From the NCBI GenBank assembly GCA_963841695.1, contig CAWJDQ010000002.1:682001-746000 (forward strand): a stretch of DNA of 64,000 nucleotides, read 5' to 3'. The stretch is from RYN-230 sp963841695 (GTDB lineage: Bacteria; Actinomycetota; Actinomycetes; Streptosporangiales; Streptosporangiaceae). Shown one piece after another: positions 62,099-64,000 of the stretch. The position numbers and the translations under genes are program-made. The notes beneath the pieces are model-generated. The model ran no database searches. It was not told the DNA's origin and saw only the letters and a list, made by a program, of their open reading frames with translations. Position 1 is the stretch's first letter, and every line of letters begins with the position of its first letter.

Positions 62099-62883
62099 GC
62101 CCGTCCCCCTTCGACGATCTCCCGGCCGTCATGACCGACGGACATCCGGACGGCTCGGCCTTCAGCCCCGCCGCCGGCCCCGGCCGGCACACCCGGGGCG
62201 ATGCCGCCCCGCGGGCGACCGCCGTCCGGTCACCGCAAGAACTCGACTACCGCTTGCGTGGCCTGAGCCTCGATCCGACCGGCTACGTTCCCACGGCGCC
62301 AACACGACCGGAGCGCCAGCGCCGGCGTCCTCGCCGCCGCGGCCCGCTCCTGGTCAAGGCGGCGGTCCTCGTTACCGTGGTGGCGCTCACCGCCTGGCTG
62401 CTCCAGGCTGTCGTCGTCCAGCCCTTCTCGGTGCCCGGGGCGGCGATGTCGCCCACCCTGCAACCGGGCGACCGGATCCTCGTCGTGAAATCCGGTCTCC
62501 TCGCGGGCCCCGTCCACCGCGGCCAGATCGTCGTCCTGCGGCCCCCGCGGTTCCTGCCCTGCACCGTCGGGGGCGGCAGTGCAGACCTCGTGCTCCGGGT
62601 CATCGCGCTGCCCGGCCAGACAATCTGGTCCATCGACGACACGGTCTTCGTCGATGGGCGGCCGCTTCGCGAACGGGGCTGGTATGACCGCCGCTCCGGC
62701 CAGGTCGGCTCGAGGCCGATCCCCAGTACCACGCTCGCCCGGGACCAGTACTACGTGCTGGGCGACCAACGGTCAGGCGCCTGTGACTCGCGGGTCTTCG
62801 GGCCCATCCCCAAGTCGTCCATCGTCGGCGCCGCGATCGCCATCGTGGCGCGCCAAGGCCATGTGTTCTTGCGCAAGCTGTGA
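62095..62883 (+). CDS. Signal peptidase I-like protein without the catalytic Ser-Lys dyad
   Basis: 262 residues from the ATG at 62095. A charged cytoplasmic part (about 1-85, RRRPRRRGPLL) precedes one transmembrane helix (about 86-106, VKAAVLVTVVALTAWLLQAVV) and an S26 domain: FSVPGAAMSPTLQPGDRILVV, VHRGQIVVLRPP, LVLRVIALPGQTI, VFVDGRPLRERGW, YYVLGDQRSGACDSRVFGPIP. In active enzymes the nucleophile Ser precedes Met-x-Pro (SGSMxPTL) and the base is Lys before Arg-Val-Ile (KRVIGLPGD). Here these are Ala (AAMSPTL) and Leu (VLRVIALPG). All other boxes are conserved, so this is probably a pseudo-enzyme or an enzyme with changed chemistry. Middle gene between the PilZ gene and the glycosyltransferase gene. 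Confidence 0.85.
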   Translation: MSPSPFDDLPAVMTDGHPDGSAFSPAAGPGRHTRGDAAPRATAVRSPQELDYRLRGLSLDPTGYVPTAPTRPERQRRRPRRRGPLLVKAAVLVTVVALTAWLLQAVVVQPFSVPGAAMSPTLQPGDRILVVKSGLLAGPVHRGQIVVLRPPRFLPCTVGGGSADLVLRVIALPGQTIWSIDDTVFVDGRPLRERGWYDRRSGQVGSRPIPSTTLARDQYYVLGDQRSGACDSRVFGPIPKSSIVGAAIAIVARQGHVFLRKL

Positions 62884-62995
62884 TCCCGCACGCCACCCGG
62901 CACCGAGCCGGGCCTGGTTCGCACCGTGTGCCTGCACCCAGGTACCGGACGACCCGGGCCGGCCAGCGGCGTGAACGCGAGGGGGGCAACTTAGG

Positions 62996-64000
62996 ATGCT
63001 GCTCAAATTCAATCTCTACGATCTTTTCTATCTCTCCTTTGTCCAGCTGATCTTGTCCACCATGCTCGTGCTGAGCCCGGCGCGCGGGTTTGGCACCCGG
63101 TTTCGCTGGACGGGCTCGAGGATCACCGAGGTCTTCGTCGGCGGGGTAGGGGCGATAGCCATCTCGGCCGTCGCCTGCGTGGTCACCCACGAACTGTGGG
63201 GCGCTGCCGTTCGGCGGCCTCGAGACGGCCGCCTGCCTGCTCGTCGTCACCTCGGTCGTGGTCATGGCCCTCCAGCCGGACACCAACTTCGTTGGCCAGG
63301 TCTTCTACGCCTCGTACCTCGCGGCGTCCTTCGCCTTCATCGTCTACGCGGCCTTCATCGCGGTCGTCGCCACGCACTCGATCCTCGAGACGCTGACGGC
63401 TTCCCTGGTGATCCTGCTCGACGTGGCCGCGTTCGTCGTGTGGATCTCGAACATCAACTACGCGAGCGACGTGCTTGTGCCGCGCACGCCGGGCCCGGCC
63501 GCTGCCCAAGGCCGACCCCGGCTATCAGCCCTTCGTGTCGCTGCACATCCCGGCCTACAACGAGCCTCCCGAGCTGCTGATCGAGACGATCAAGGCGGTC
63601 GAGCGGATCGACTACCCGAACTTCGAGGTGGTCGTCATCGACAACAACACCTCGGATCCGGCCGTGTGGGAGCCGGTGGAGGAGTACTGCCGGGACCGGG
63701 AGCGGGTCCGGTTCGTCCACGTCGCCCCCTGGCCCGGCTACAAGGCGGGCGCCTGCAACCTCGCGCTGCGCCGCTACACCGACCCGCGCGCCGAGATCAT
63801 CGGCCTGGTCGACGCCGACGACATCGTCCAGCCGCACTACCTGCGCGAGACCGCCCCGTACTTCTCCGACCCGAACCTCGGCTTCGTGCAGACCTTCGAG
63901 GGCAACCGCGACTATCGAGGGCAGCGCCTACTACACCGCCTGCGTGGACTCCTTCCAGGCCTTCTACCTGTCGGTCATGTCCTCGCGCAACGAGCGTGAC
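62996..64000 (+). CDS. Membrane glycosyltransferase, family 2 (cellulose-synthase-like), N-terminal part with about three frameshifts
   Basis: From the ATG at 62996 (GAGGGGGG upstream), hydrophobic helices (YDLFYLSFVQLILSTMLVL, VFVGGVGAIAISAVACVV) lead to a frame change near 63205. More helices follow in the second frame (TAACLLVVTSVVVMALQPD, LVILLDVAAFVVWISNINY). Another change near 63500 gives the GT-A domain PFVSLHIPAYNEPPELLIETIKAVERIDYPNFEVVVIDNNTSDP, PGYKAGACNLALRRY, IIGLVDADDIVQPHYL (metal-binding DxD as DADD), then a third change near 63915 (GSAYYTACVDSFQAFYL). The QxxRW region lies beyond the window edge. Such enzymes polymerise beta-glycans and are typically activated through PilZ domains. 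Confidence 0.87.

Overview
The window is chromosomal DNA from a high-G+C Gram-positive bacterium, almost certainly a filamentous-type actinomycete. GTG and TTG starts are common, codons end in G or C, and the gene families are typically actinobacterial (DUF6458, DUF1684, the S-adenosyl methyltransferase family formerly DUF574, Ku, DHA2 exporters). No rRNA, CRISPR array, plasmid origin or intact transposase was seen. At least twenty apparent frameshifts split otherwise full-length proteins. Many lie at short G/C runs, so most probably reflect base-calling or assembly errors. I annotate the affected genes over their full extents and state where the frame changes.

Layout. 0-5.5 kb: start of an FAD-linked oxidase, small membrane and secreted proteins, a DUF1684 protein, a hotdog thioesterase and a prolyl-tRNA synthetase. 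5.5-14.7 kb (mostly minus strand): an SDR, the cysK-cysE cysteine pair, a DHA2 exporter, a HipA-like kinase with a DUF3037 partner, and a nitronate-monooxygenase-like enzyme coupled to a radical SAM/SPASM protein. 14.7-31 kb: HAD phosphatase, copper amine oxidase, an anchored beta-propeller, an O-methyltransferase, an alpha/beta hydrolase facing an acyl-ACP thioesterase, a secreted beta-helix protein, 6-phosphogluconate dehydrogenase, a beta-lactamase-fold lipoprotein, Ku and threonine synthase.

31.4-38.6 kb holds the most striking locus. One protein joins a complete ribose/xylose-type ABC ATPase to GAF-like regions and a histidine kinase. It is followed by a KdpE/OmpR-like response regulator and then by a sugar ABC transporter (binding protein, ATPase, permease). 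The kinase's ATPase module and the transport ATPase share a DLALCDNLDI segment. An 11-bp-spaced direct repeat, of the kind OmpR-type regulators bind, lies ahead of the transporter. I infer a signalling device that senses sugar through, or competes for, the transporter.

38.6-48 kb: a two-domain SDR protein, a TetR/DHA2 efflux operon with a candidate operator, an epoxide hydrolase, a VOC protein, a GNAT acetyltransferase, a DUF1453 membrane protein, an HxlR regulator and the initiator tRNA gene. 48-58.7 kb looks like a lower-G+C carbohydrate island next to tRNA-fMet: ROK regulator, GH36 alpha-galactosidase, a three-gene sugar ABC importer without its own ATPase, two Gfo/Idh/MocA dehydrogenases and an alpha/beta hydrolase. 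They would work together by importing an alpha-galactoside-like sugar, cleaving it, and possibly oxidising part of it. 58.7-64 kb: a frame-broken secreted beta-helix protein, then PilZ protein, a signal-peptidase-I-like protein lacking both catalytic residues, and a membrane glycosyltransferase. This last group suggests a c-di-GMP-responsive exopolysaccharide locus.
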